Shown here: positions 7,533-15,498 of the stretch, one piece after another
Layout of the letters: every line of letters starts with the position of its first letter
Position numbering within the stretch: position 1 is the first letter of the stretch
Assembly: GCA_003597935.1 (NCBI GenBank)
Contig: QZJT01000012.1
Location: forward strand, 1 to 45,418
DNA: 45,418 bases
Source: Phycisphaerales bacterium
Lineage (GTDB): Bacteria > Planctomycetota > Phycisphaerae > UBA1845
Reading direction: 5' to 3'
Notes under the pieces: generated by a model
Database searches by the model: none
Told to the model about the DNA's origin: nothing
Seen by the model: only the letters and a program-made list of their open reading frames with translations
Made by a program: the position numbers and the translations under genes

Positions 7533-8831
7533 TCAGAATCTCCGCTCCTTCGATGCATCGTAGACGGCCTTCCCGCCGATCACCGTCAGCTCACAGGCCG
7601 AGCGCGGATCGATCGGGTCGCCGGTCCACAGGCCGAAGTCCGCCTGCTTACCGACTTCGATCGAGCCGACGTCCTTTTCCAGCATCAGGGCCTCGGCCGG
7701 AATGATCGTCAGCCCGCGCAGCGCCTCGTAGGGTTTCCAGCCGTACCAGCAGGCCATCGCGGCCTGGTACGGCAATTCCTCCTCAGGGACAACGGGGGCG
7801 TCGGTGTTGATGCCGAGCGTCCGCACCCCGCCCTGCCACCAGCGGGCGGCGTTGCCGTTCATGCGGCGCTCGGTACGGTCGAAGTGGTACTGCCGCGGGC
7901 CGTTGATGGTGTAGGCGTCCGTCTCGTTGACCAGCGGGGCGATCTTGTATCCATCGAACGTGCAGTGGTCGAGCACGGTGCGCAGGCCGAGCCTGACCGT
8001 CAGCATGTCGATGGTGGTCATCATCACCTGGTATATCTGGGTGTGGACGCTGACGGGGAAGTCGCGTCGGAACAGGCCGCGGAACTCGTGCCAGATGGGA
8101 TCGTACTCAGGCTCGTCGGCGCGGTCGGGCTGCTGTTCGTAGGCTTCCCATTTCAGGTGATAGTCGCGGGCCTTCTCCAGCGTCTGCCGCGTGTTGTAGT
8201 TCATGAAGGTGCGGCCGACGCGGAACCAGTAGCGCTCCGGGTTGCCGGCCTGGGCGATCTTCAGCGAACCGGGCGACTTGACGACCATCTGGTCCACCGA
8301 TTCGCCGCCCATCTTGCTGAGCGTGCCGAACCCGCTGAGGTTGGTGCCGCTGCCGGGGATGAGCAGCACGGTGGTCACGCCCCCGGCGCGGCCCTGTTTG
8401 ACCAGTTCGCTTTCCGGCACGATGGTCTCGAGCGTGCGCAGGCCGGGGTTGGTCAGGTAGACCATGTCATTCAGATCGCGCAGCGAGCCGGCCGTGTGGT
8501 TGTGGGCGTCGACGAAGCCGGGCGTCAGCCAGTGATCGGGCATGTCGACGATGCGATAGTCCGACGGGATGTCCACCTCGGGCGCACGGCCGACTTTTTC
8601 GATCTTCCCGTCCCGCTCCAACACGACCGCGTTGTTGATGACGGTATCGGCGGCGTCCATCGTCACGACCTTGCCGACGCGATAGGCCGTGCCGGCAGGA
8701 TCGGCGGCGCGGGCGGGTGTCGCGGTCACGCCGGACGCGACGGTGAGCGCGATAGTCGTCATGAGCCATCGGGTGGTACATTCGACATTCGACATTCGAC
8801 ATTCGACATTCAAGTCGCCGCGACTGGTCAT
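7533..8831 (-). CDS. Secreted metal-dependent amidohydrolase with complete ligand set (A3)
   Basis: The only member of the cluster with a full imidazolonepropionase-type site: PGFVDAHNH (His110, His112), SVHTQ (His263), LDHCTF (His289) and GINTDAPV (Asp344). It should hydrolyse a cyclic amide or similar bond with one divalent metal; the substrate is not predictable. The family's usual LKWEAYEQ helix is present, and VGSIEVGKQADFGLW closes the fold. The signal peptide (LMTTIALTVASGVTATPARA) implies export. ATG 8831 overlaps the A4 stop as ATGA, so translation is coupled. Residues 8-18 come from a 9-bp repeat between that start and the signal peptide. Length is 432 residues. Being flanked by inactive paralogs suggests it is the catalytic member of a complex; this is inference. 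Confidence 0.88.
   Translation of the reverse strand: MTSRGDLNVECRMSNVECTTRWLMTTIALTVASGVTATPARAADPAGTAYRVGKVVTMDAADTVINNAVVLERDGKIEKVGRAPEVDIPSDYRIVDMPDHWLTPGFVDAHNHTAGSLRDLNDMVYLTNPGLRTLETIVPESELVKQGRAGGVTTVLLIPGSGTNLSGFGTLSKMGGESVDQMVVKSPGSLKIAQAGNPERYWFRVGRTFMNYNTRQTLEKARDYHLKWEAYEQQPDRADEPEYDPIWHEFRGLFRRDFPVSVHTQIYQVMMTTIDMLTVRLGLRTVLDHCTFDGYKIAPLVNETDAYTINGPRQYHFDRTERRMNGNAARWWQGGVRTLGINTDAPVVPEEELPYQAAMACWYGWKPYEALRGLTIIPAEALMLEKDVGSIEVGKQADFGLWTGDPIDPRSACELTVIGGKAVYDASKERRF
8780..8812 (-). repeat. 9-bp GAATGTCGA tandem repeat inside A3 N-terminus
   Basis: About 3.5 copies of the 9-mer encode NVECRMSNVE between the coupled start codon and the signal peptide of A3. The unit is the same as at 7361-7393. 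Confidence 0.85.
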
Positions 8832-11800
8832 TCCTCGCTCACCTCCTGCCCCGCCACCACCACGTGCGTGATGGAACTACCCGCCTCGAAGGGATGGCCG
8901 GTCAGGACCACCAGATCACCGTCCCTGCCCGGCGACAGCGTCCCGATGCGGTCGTCCAGCTTGAACATCCGGGCGGCATCCACCGTCAGGGCCGCCAGCG
9001 CCGCGTCCGCCGACAGGCCGCGCTCGACCGCGAAGCTCACCATCCGCCGCAGCGACCGCCCGCCGTCTTCCGCGTTGCTCTGGAACGCCACCGGCACGCC
9101 CGCGCGCGTCAGGTCCGCCGCCTGGAAGTAGGGGAGGTACTGACGCGTCTGCTGCACCGAAGGCGACACCGCCACGCCGGCTTCCTTTTCGACGATGCGT
9201 TCTGCCACCGCCGATGCCTCCTCGGCGTTCAGCAGAACGAGCGGCGCTTCGTACCGTTCCACGAACAGCTTCAGTACCGCCTCGATCTGGGCGGCCGTGC
9301 GAGCGTCGACCAGTGCAGGAATTCTCTTTTCCAACACCGCCCGCAACGGCTCCAGCGACTCATCCACCTTCGGCGGCAGCGGACGGCCGTCTTTGCCGCG
9401 CGTCTTCGTGCGGGCGACCTTGAACTCGACGTCCTTTTTCTCGACGCGGTCGGCGCTCATGTCGACCGAGATGCCCTGAAACGAGATCGTGCCGACGAAA
9501 TGATCGGGGCGGTCGAGCGTCGCCTCGAGTTGCGGATAGCCCATTCCGCCGGTATCGACTTCGATCTGCCCGGTGATCTTGTCGCCGGTCAGCGTGGCGA
9601 CGATCTTGTGCTCCATCGGCACCGGCGGGGAGATCACGCGGCCTTCGATTTCCGTTCCGGTCAGGCGCAGGGCCACCCGCCCGCTCATCGGCTCCGGCAG
9701 CGGCCCCCCCTTGACGGTGCCCTCCCAGATGCCGGTGATGGGATCGACGGCGCCGGCCTCGGGCGCCTTCTGATCCGCTGCTTTGGGCTTTGCTTCCGTG
9801 ACTTCACCCTTGTCCTTCTTCTCCTGCCACTCGGCCAGGTCCTTCTCGTATTTCTGCCATTTTTCGAGGTACGCTTTGGCCGCCTCCAGCCGCTTGCCGA
9901 CGGACTCGTCGAGCGTGCCGGGGTCCGCGTCGCGCAGGTCGAACGCCACCGCGGCCGTGCGTCGCACCACCCGCGCGTCGCGGTCAGCGCCGAACGTCTT
10001 GACCGCTGCGGCCTGCGACCCGTTGCGGTCGAAGCGATAGGGCGACAGCAGCACGGACGTGATCCCGGCCATCGCCAGCCGCACCTGCGGCTCGTCAGCG
10101 GCGCCCACGAGGTCCGCCGCGGTGACGTCGGGCGACGTGGCAGCGGTGTCGCCCTCGAAGGCGACGTGGTTGTTGACGTCGATGAAGCCGGGGCAGACGA
10201 ACCCGCTCGGGCCGGCGTCGATGAGGCGGGCATAGCGCGGCACGGGGACGTGACGTCCCACGGCGCGGATGCGGCCGTCCTCGATCAGCACGGCCCCGTC
10301 GCTCAAGTACTCGTCCGGGCCGAGCCAGATCGTTCCCGCCTTCACGACCAGGGCGCCCTCGGGCGGCGGCTCAAACGCGATCCGCCCGCCCACGTAAGCG
10401 CGGAGCACGTGGCTGGTCAGCTCCAGCGGCGGTCCGGACATGACAAGAAAGTCCGCGTCCTTGCCGACGGCCAGGCTGCCGACACGGTCTGCCACGCCGA
10501 GGATCTCAGCCGGCACGCGGGTGATGCCTTCGAGCACGCGACGCTCGTCCAGCCCCGCCTCCAGCGCCGCCACCGCCGCCAGCCGAAGGTGGGCGGTCGC
10601 CTGCCCGAAGGGCGACGCGATCGCCAGCGTGACGCCGTCGAGACTGTGCAGCGAGTCGTCCAAGGCATTCGGGTCGAAGCCGACGTTGCCGGCCGGGTAG
10701 GCGAACGGATCGCCCGCCCGATAGACCAGCGGCACGCGGTGCTCGCGCAGCACGCCGGCGACGCGATGCGCCTCCGCCCCGCCGACGACGTAGCCCGATC
10801 GACCCGACTTCTTCAGCCACAACACCGCCTGTTCGAGATCGGCGGCGCGCTGGGCGAAGATGCGCAGCGGGGTCTGACCTTCCCAGGCCGAATTGAGAGC
10901 GGCGCGGTGAATCGAGTATTCGCCGGCGGCGCCGGTGAGCGCCTCCTGGATCGCCTCATCCAGGGCCAACAGTTGATCCAGCCGCGACGCGGGCCGCTGG
11001 ATGCGCGCAGGGACGATGGCGATGTCGGACGAGGCCGGCTGGTTGTAGGTCACGAAGTCCGGCGGGTTGTAGACGAAGTCGCCCAGGTTGACGCACAGTT
11101 CGGAAGCGTCCTTGAGCACGCGTTCGTCCGGCCCGCCCGCCAGCTTGACCACCGCCCCCATGCCGGTCAGCAGCCGGTGGACGCCGGGATCGACGTAGGC
11201 GGTGGTGACGCCCTCCGCCAGCGTCGTCAGGTAATCGGCGTAGCGGTCAAAGCCGTCGACGGCACGGTACCGCGCGGCGACCGACTCATCGCCCGCATGG
11301 CCCCCCCCCACCAGCGACGCGGCAGCGACGAAGCCGGGGACGAGGACGCCGCCGCGGCCGTCCAGCACCCGCAGGTCCGCCGGAACGTCCAGCCCGCTGC
11401 CGACGGCGGCGATCTTCCCGTGGCGCACGATCAGCACGCCGTTTTCGATTATCCACGGGGCGGCCGGATCGACCGGCAGGATGGTGACGTTGCGGATGGC
11501 GAACGAGGGGCCGCCGGCGTGGGCGGCAGGCGCCGGCGCGGCCAGGATCGCCGCGGTGAACATCGCCACGGCCAGGATCGCCGCGGTGCGGGTCGCTCCG
11601 GCGTGGATCGCCTCGGCGTGGATCGCTGCGGCGCTCGCGAGTGCGACCTTCGCCGCGCGATCAAAGCGAGCCGCGGGCTTCCACCCGCGCGGACCCGATC
11701 GATTGGACGGAGCTTCGAATCGGACACCGCGGGGAACCTCTTGCGGAGCCTCCTCACCACGACGGAGCGCGACCTTCGCCGCATGAAAAAAGCGAGCCGC

Positions 11801-12130
11801 GGGCTTCAGCCCGCGCGTATTCTTCTCTTCGCCCGGAGGGCGGACGTGCGTAGCCAGGGGCTTGAGCCCCTGGGAGACGCCCCCCCCCAGTCCGCCGCCC
11901 GGAGGGCGGACGAAGCTCTCGTTGCGCACCTCGTCCGCCCTCCGGGCGGAATGTTCAAAACGACCGCCCACCAGGGACTGAAGTCCCTGGCTACGATCGT
12001 GCGCCCTCCGGGCGGAGGACAGGATCGCGGTGTTCCCCCGGGCGGCAGCGTGGGACAGCGTGTTCCCCCGGGCGGCAGAGTGGGACAGCGTGGTCCTGCG
12101 GGCGGCAGCGGCGGACGTCGTCGGCTTCAT
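8828..12130 (-). CDS. Two-domain secreted amidohydrolase-fold protein with inserted beta domain (A4)
   Basis: An 1100-codon frame with two amidohydrolase folds. Domain 1 (~208-585) has PGFVAAASLV in place of the HxH site, yet keeps GITRVPAEILGVADRVGSLA then VGKDADFLV. Domain 2 (~590-1100) has PGFIDVNNH (only the second His), a K/E helix (EKWQKYEKDLAEWQEKK), a ~100-residue beta-rich insertion (GIWEGTVKGG...DRVEK) that looks calycin-like, and DRIGTLSPGRDGDLVVL. Strand-5 His and the last Asp are missing in both. The signal-like stretch is near 181-205. ATG 12130 overlaps the A5 stop as ATGA, but residues 1-165 are largely repeat-encoded. The mature length matches two-domain paralogs; the true start is uncertain. 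Confidence 0.8.
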   Translation of the reverse strand: MKPTTSAAAARRTTLSHSAARGNTLSHAAARGNTAILSSARRAHDRSQGLQSLVGGRFEHSARRADEVRNESFVRPPGGGLGGGVSQGLKPLATHVRPPGEEKNTRGLKPAARFFHAAKVALRRGEEAPQEVPRGVRFEAPSNRSGPRGWKPAARFDRAAKVALASAAAIHAEAIHAGATRTAAILAVAMFTAAILAAPAPAAHAGGPSFAIRNVTILPVDPAAPWIIENGVLIVRHGKIAAVGSGLDVPADLRVLDGRGGVLVPGFVAAASLVGGGHAGDESVAARYRAVDGFDRYADYLTTLAEGVTTAYVDPGVHRLLTGMGAVVKLAGGPDERVLKDASELCVNLGDFVYNPPDFVTYNQPASSDIAIVPARIQRPASRLDQLLALDEAIQEALTGAAGEYSIHRAALNSAWEGQTPLRIFAQRAADLEQAVLWLKKSGRSGYVVGGAEAHRVAGVLREHRVPLVYRAGDPFAYPAGNVGFDPNALDDSLHSLDGVTLAIASPFGQATAHLRLAAVAALEAGLDERRVLEGITRVPAEILGVADRVGSLAVGKDADFLVMSGPPLELTSHVLRAYVGGRIAFEPPPEGALVVKAGTIWLGPDEYLSDGAVLIEDGRIRAVGRHVPVPRYARLIDAGPSGFVCPGFIDVNNHVAFEGDTAATSPDVTAADLVGAADEPQVRLAMAGITSVLLSPYRFDRNGSQAAAVKTFGADRDARVVRRTAAVAFDLRDADPGTLDESVGKRLEAAKAYLEKWQKYEKDLAEWQEKKDKGEVTEAKPKAADQKAPEAGAVDPITGIWEGTVKGGPLPEPMSGRVALRLTGTEIEGRVISPPVPMEHKIVATLTGDKITGQIEVDTGGMGYPQLEATLDRPDHFVGTISFQGISVDMSADRVEKKDVEFKVARTKTRGKDGRPLPPKVDESLEPLRAVLEKRIPALVDARTAAQIEAVLKLFVERYEAPLVLLNAEEASAVAERIVEKEAGVAVSPSVQQTRQYLPYFQAADLTRAGVPVAFQSNAEDGGRSLRRMVSFAVERGLSADAALAALTVDAARMFKLDDRIGTLSPGRDGDLVVLTGHPFEAGSSITHVVVAGQEVSEE
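11640..12112 (-). repeat. Repeat cluster in the A4 leader: five hairpins and a 30-bp triplet
   Basis: Perfect stems: GCGGGCT-TC-AGCCCGC at 11799-11814; CCAGGGGCT-TG-AGCCCCTGG at 11854-11873, preceded by GTAG; and CCAGGGACT-GA-AGTCCCTGG at 11971-11990, followed by CTAC. A partly decayed GCGGG/CCCGC copy is at 11673-11688. CCGCCC-GGA-GGGCGG-like short stems separate them. A ~48-bp segment (11643-11690) is repeated at 11769-11816, 126 bp away. A 30-bp unit containing TTCCCCCGGGCGGCAG recurs at 12031, 12061 and 12091. All lie in frame between the coupled A4 start and its signal peptide. Confidence 0.8.
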
Positions 12131-13677
12131 TCGCCTCCCTCCGCGCCGTCTCGATGAGCCGGCCTGCGGACGCCGGGGGGGGCGTCTTTCTTCTCGCCGG
12201 GCTTTTCACCCTGCGACTTGCCCCCGGAGGCGTCGCCTTGCGTCGCGTCCTTCCCGTTTCCGGCGGCGTCGGGTTTTGCAGCGGGATCCTCCTCGGCCTT
12301 CTTTTCCTTTTCGCCCTCGGCGGGCGGTTTTTTCTCGCCTTCCGGCTCCTCGCCCAGCAACTCGGCCAGACGCGGGTCCTTCGAGCGGTCGTAGGCCCGG
12401 ATGCCGTCGATGTAGACGTACTCGACCCACGAGTTGAAGTTGAGCGGATCGCCCGAGAGCACCACGACGTTGGCGGTCTTCCCCACTTCCAGCGAACCGA
12501 GCCGGTCGCCCAGGCCGATCGCCTCGGCCGGGTTCATCGTGATCGAACGCAGCGCCGCGTCGCGCGACAGCCCCTCGCGGACGCAGCGGGCGGCCTGGTA
12601 GTTGAGGTACCGCTCCGGCAGCGATGCGTCCGGCGACGGCTGCAAAGCGAACTTCACGCCCGCGTCGGCGAAGACCTTCGGCACGAACGTCTCGGTCAGC
12701 TTGCCGGTGAGAGGATCGCGTTCGCGGTAGACGAGTTCGTCATCGAGCACGACCGGACGGCCCGACGCCTTGATGTCGTCCACCGCCTTGAAACACTCCG
12801 GACCGAGCACCAGCACCGTGCGCTCCAGAAAGCCATGGTCGCGGGCGATCTTGATAGCCGGGGCCACGTCGGTGGCGGCGCCGGCATAGATCCAGGCGTC
12901 GATCTGGCCGCGCGTCAACTGGACCAGGTTGGCGTGAGCGTCGTCGTAGTCCGACGGCTCGATCAACTCCCGGCCGCGCTGGCGGGCTTCCTTGGGGCCG
13001 ACGTCGATCTTCTTTTCTTTCTTGCTCAGCTTTTCCTCATACTTCTGCTCCGCCAGCCGTTCCAGGTAATCGTCGAGTTCCAGGAACGCCTCGCGCAGGG
13101 TGGCCATCTGCAACATGCGGTCGAAGCCGCGCTTGGGCGACGTGCTGAGCTTGATCCCGACGCGTTCGGCGACGGTCATCTCGGCCAGGCTCAGGCCGAT
13201 CGGCCGCACGACGCGGGTGACGCCGCCGATGACGCAGTCGTTGCCCTGCACGACATGCACCGTGGTGATCCCGTCGCGCAGCGCGTTCTCGAAGAAGAGC
13301 CGCGACGGGTCGGTGGCGTCGTAGACGTCCAGGTAGGGCATGACCGGCAGGCTCTCGTTGGGCTGGTCGAGGCCGCGCCAGGAGTGCGGGTCGATCATGC
13401 CGGGGAAGAGTACCTTACCGCTGACGTCGACCTCCATGGCGTCGTAGGGGATCTTCACGTCCTTGCCGATGGCGGCGATCCGGCCGTGCTCGATCAGCAG
13501 CGTGCCGCGGTCCACGTCAGGACCGACCACGGGGATGATCCGCGCTCCCACCAGCGCCACCTTCTCCGGCGGCGCGGCGGCGGCGGACGCCACCGCGAGC
13601 AGCAAGGCCACGCAGGTCAGCAGGCGACGCGAAGCGCCGGCCCGGCGATAAGCGGCAATCCATTCGGGATGGTTCAT
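12127..13677 (-). CDS. Secreted amidohydrolase-fold protein with K/E-rich tail, ligands lost (A5)
   Basis: A 516-residue protein with an imidazolonepropionase-like fold. VALVGARIIPVVG and HGRIAAIGKDVKI form the sandwich; DRLGSLEVGKTANVVVLSGD is the closing signature. The HxH site is PGMIDPHSW, keeping one His. Strand 5 is DAWIYAGAATDVA without His, and the last site is ALQPSPDASLP. A Lys/Glu helix (KYEEKLSKKEKKIDVG) sits at the family insertion point. The last ~80 residues are a Lys/Glu/Pro/Gly-rich low-complexity tail, which could bind nucleic acid, anionic polymers or partners. The signal peptide is RRLLTCVALLLAVASAAAAP. ATG 13677 was chosen; the stop overlaps the A4 start (ATGA). Confidence 0.8.
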   Translation of the reverse strand: MNHPEWIAAYRRAGASRRLLTCVALLLAVASAAAAPPEKVALVGARIIPVVGPDVDRGTLLIEHGRIAAIGKDVKIPYDAMEVDVSGKVLFPGMIDPHSWRGLDQPNESLPVMPYLDVYDATDPSRLFFENALRDGITTVHVVQGNDCVIGGVTRVVRPIGLSLAEMTVAERVGIKLSTSPKRGFDRMLQMATLREAFLELDDYLERLAEQKYEEKLSKKEKKIDVGPKEARQRGRELIEPSDYDDAHANLVQLTRGQIDAWIYAGAATDVAPAIKIARDHGFLERTVLVLGPECFKAVDDIKASGRPVVLDDELVYRERDPLTGKLTETFVPKVFADAGVKFALQPSPDASLPERYLNYQAARCVREGLSRDAALRSITMNPAEAIGLGDRLGSLEVGKTANVVVLSGDPLNFNSWVEYVYIDGIRAYDRSKDPRLAELLGEEPEGEKKPPAEGEKEKKAEEDPAAKPDAAGNGKDATQGDASGGKSQGEKPGEKKDAPPGVRRPAHRDGAEGGE

Positions 13678-13695
13678 TCGCAGTTGTCCCTGTGG

Positions 13696-13866
13696 CACCG
13701 GTTTTCAACCGGTGTCCGTGTGGCACCGGTTTGCAACCGGTGTCTCCTGCAAACCGCCCGGCATGAATGCCGGGGCTCTGGGTTCGCCCGGCATGAATGC
13801 CGGGGCTCTGGGTCCGCCCGGCATGAATGCCGGGGCTCTGGGTGTGGCACCGCCTTCCAGCCGGTG
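13696..13866 (-). repeat. Compound hairpin array between A5 and A6
   Basis: Two CACCGGTT/AACCGGTG hairpins (13696-13714, 13724-13742) are followed by three CCCGGCAT-GA-ATGCCGGG hairpins at 13757, 13787 and 13817 (period 30, each followed by GGCTCTG). A decayed ACCGCCTTCCAGCCGGT copy closes the array at about 13849-13865. The A5/A6 gap is almost entirely repeat. Confidence 0.9.
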
Positions 13867-13884
13867 GAGTCGGCTCCGCGGCGA

Positions 13885-15498
13885 TCAACCACTGCGCCGA
13901 TCGAGCACGATCCGTCCGTTGACGATCACCACCACCGGCTTCGACGTCGCCTCCAGCGGCGCCCCGCTCCACAGAACCAGGTCGGCCTGTTTGCCGACCT
14001 CGACCGTTCCCAGCCGGTCCGCCAGACCCAGGATCTTCGCTGGCGCGGAGGTGACCAGCTTCAGCGCCTCCTGCGGCGGTACGCCGAAGCGCATCGCCAT
14101 CATCGCCTGTCGCGCGAGTCCATCTTCGTCGCGCCGGTCCTGCGCCGACAGCGCCGTCGGTATCCCAGCTTCCACCAGAGTCCGGATCGTGTGCAGACGG
14201 GCATCAGCGGTCTCGCCGGTCCACGCTCTGGGCGCGTCGGCCTCTTCGTAGATCGGGCCATAGATCACCGACAGCCCGCGCGACTTGAGCAACTCCACGC
14301 ACTTGTAGGCGTCGGTGGCCTCTTCCAGCGTGAAGGTGATCCCGAACTCATCCGCCATGCGGCAGGCGGTGGTGATGTCGTGTACCATGCGGGCCTGGAT
14401 CCGCAGTGGCGTAACACCGCTGCGGATGTCCTGCAGCGCCTGCATCGCCTCCTGCGGCGGCACGTCGGCGCCGTAAACGGGCATATCGCGGGCGTCGCGG
14501 TCGGCGTCGTGAAATGCCTTACGGAAGACCCAGGTCAGACCCATGCGGTTATTGGGCCGGCGCGAGAAGATCGTCACGTTGGAAAACCACGGCGGACGGT
14601 TATTGCCGCCGCGCCAGCTCGGTTCGCTGCCGATTACGGCCTTGACCGCGTCCTTGTGCGACACGACGCGCTCGTGGAGCGGCCCGCCGGTGTGGACGAT
14701 GGCGCCGGCCGAGCCGATCACCGAGGCCGGGTCGGGTGAGAGGAACACGGTGGTCACGCCCGCGTGCAGCAGGCGGTCGAAGTCCGGGCCGCGCAGATCG
14801 ACCGCGTCCAGCACGTCCGTGTGCGGGATGACCTCCGCCGACTGCTCCGCCCAGGAATAGTAGGGCCGCACACCGGCCTCGAACGGCGACGCCGCCCCCC
14901 CCCCGCACACCGGGCAGAGGACGTGGTCCTCGGCGTCCGGGTCGATGCCCGACCCATCCACGAACGTCGCGATGAACCGCGCGCGTTCCGCCGCCTCTGA
15001 GTCGATGGCAGAGCCATCGGCCGAACCGTGCGGCAGATAACCGCGTTCGGCCGCCGCGGCGCGTGGGTCGGTCCATCGTGCGAGGCGGTCATCCACGTCC
15101 GCGTGGGGCGCGCCGTGCGAATGCGACCGTCGTCGGCGTACGGCCGCGGTGATCCACTCTCCGAATGCCCGGCGGGGATCGGGCGGAGGCGTGGGCAACA
15201 GATCCACCGTTTCGACGACCGCGTTGGCGTCGATGAGACCGGGCGACACCGATCCGCCGTCGAGTTCAATGACAGTCGCCCCGGGCGGCGCGGCCACGTT
15301 CGGCCCCACGGCCGTGATCCTGCCGTCCTGCACCACCACGCTCGCATTCGTGAGCACGCGGCCGTCACCGACGTGTACGGCCGAAGACTGAATGACCAGC
15401 ACCTCTCCCCGAACGCCCGCTGGTGCAAAGGTCAGCACCAACAGCGCGGCACACAGCAATATCGCCCGCGGCTCGCTTGTGTCAGTATGGCTATTCAT
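13885..15498 (-). CDS. Secreted amidohydrolase-fold protein with CPVC insertion, ligands lost (A6)
   Basis: A 537-residue member of the array. VLVIQSSAVHVGDGRVL and DGRITAVGPNVAAP are the sandwich; LADRLGTVEVGKQADLVLWS is the C-terminal signature. The HxH site is PGLIDANAVVETV with no His. The strand-5 motif is LRIQARMVHDI and the last site ALSAQDRRDEDG, so the usual ligands are gone. An insertion (~80-165) contains a CPVCGGG half-knuckle, encoded in part by a run of ten G on the coding strand (14895-14904). The signal peptide is AILLCAALLVLTFAPAGVRG. ATG 15498 overlaps the A7 stop by 8 nt; ATG 15516 is possible. Slippage at the G run would frameshift the protein. Confidence 0.8.
   Translation of the reverse strand: MNSHTDTSEPRAILLCAALLVLTFAPAGVRGEVLVIQSSAVHVGDGRVLTNASVVVQDGRITAVGPNVAAPPGATVIELDGGSVSPGLIDANAVVETVDLLPTPPPDPRRAFGEWITAAVRRRRSHSHGAPHADVDDRLARWTDPRAAAAERGYLPHGSADGSAIDSEAAERARFIATFVDGSGIDPDAEDHVLCPVCGGGAASPFEAGVRPYYSWAEQSAEVIPHTDVLDAVDLRGPDFDRLLHAGVTTVFLSPDPASVIGSAGAIVHTGGPLHERVVSHKDAVKAVIGSEPSWRGGNNRPPWFSNVTIFSRRPNNRMGLTWVFRKAFHDADRDARDMPVYGADVPPQEAMQALQDIRSGVTPLRIQARMVHDITTACRMADEFGITFTLEEATDAYKCVELLKSRGLSVIYGPIYEEADAPRAWTGETADARLHTIRTLVEAGIPTALSAQDRRDEDGLARQAMMAMRFGVPPQEALKLVTSAPAKILGLADRLGTVEVGKQADLVLWSGAPLEATSKPVVVIVNGRIVLDRRSG

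Noticed and set aside
8864-12157. 1097-residue plus-strand frame
   Set aside because: It mirrors the 8828-12130 gene on the other strand. It has no recognisable domains; high GC keeps antisense frames open.
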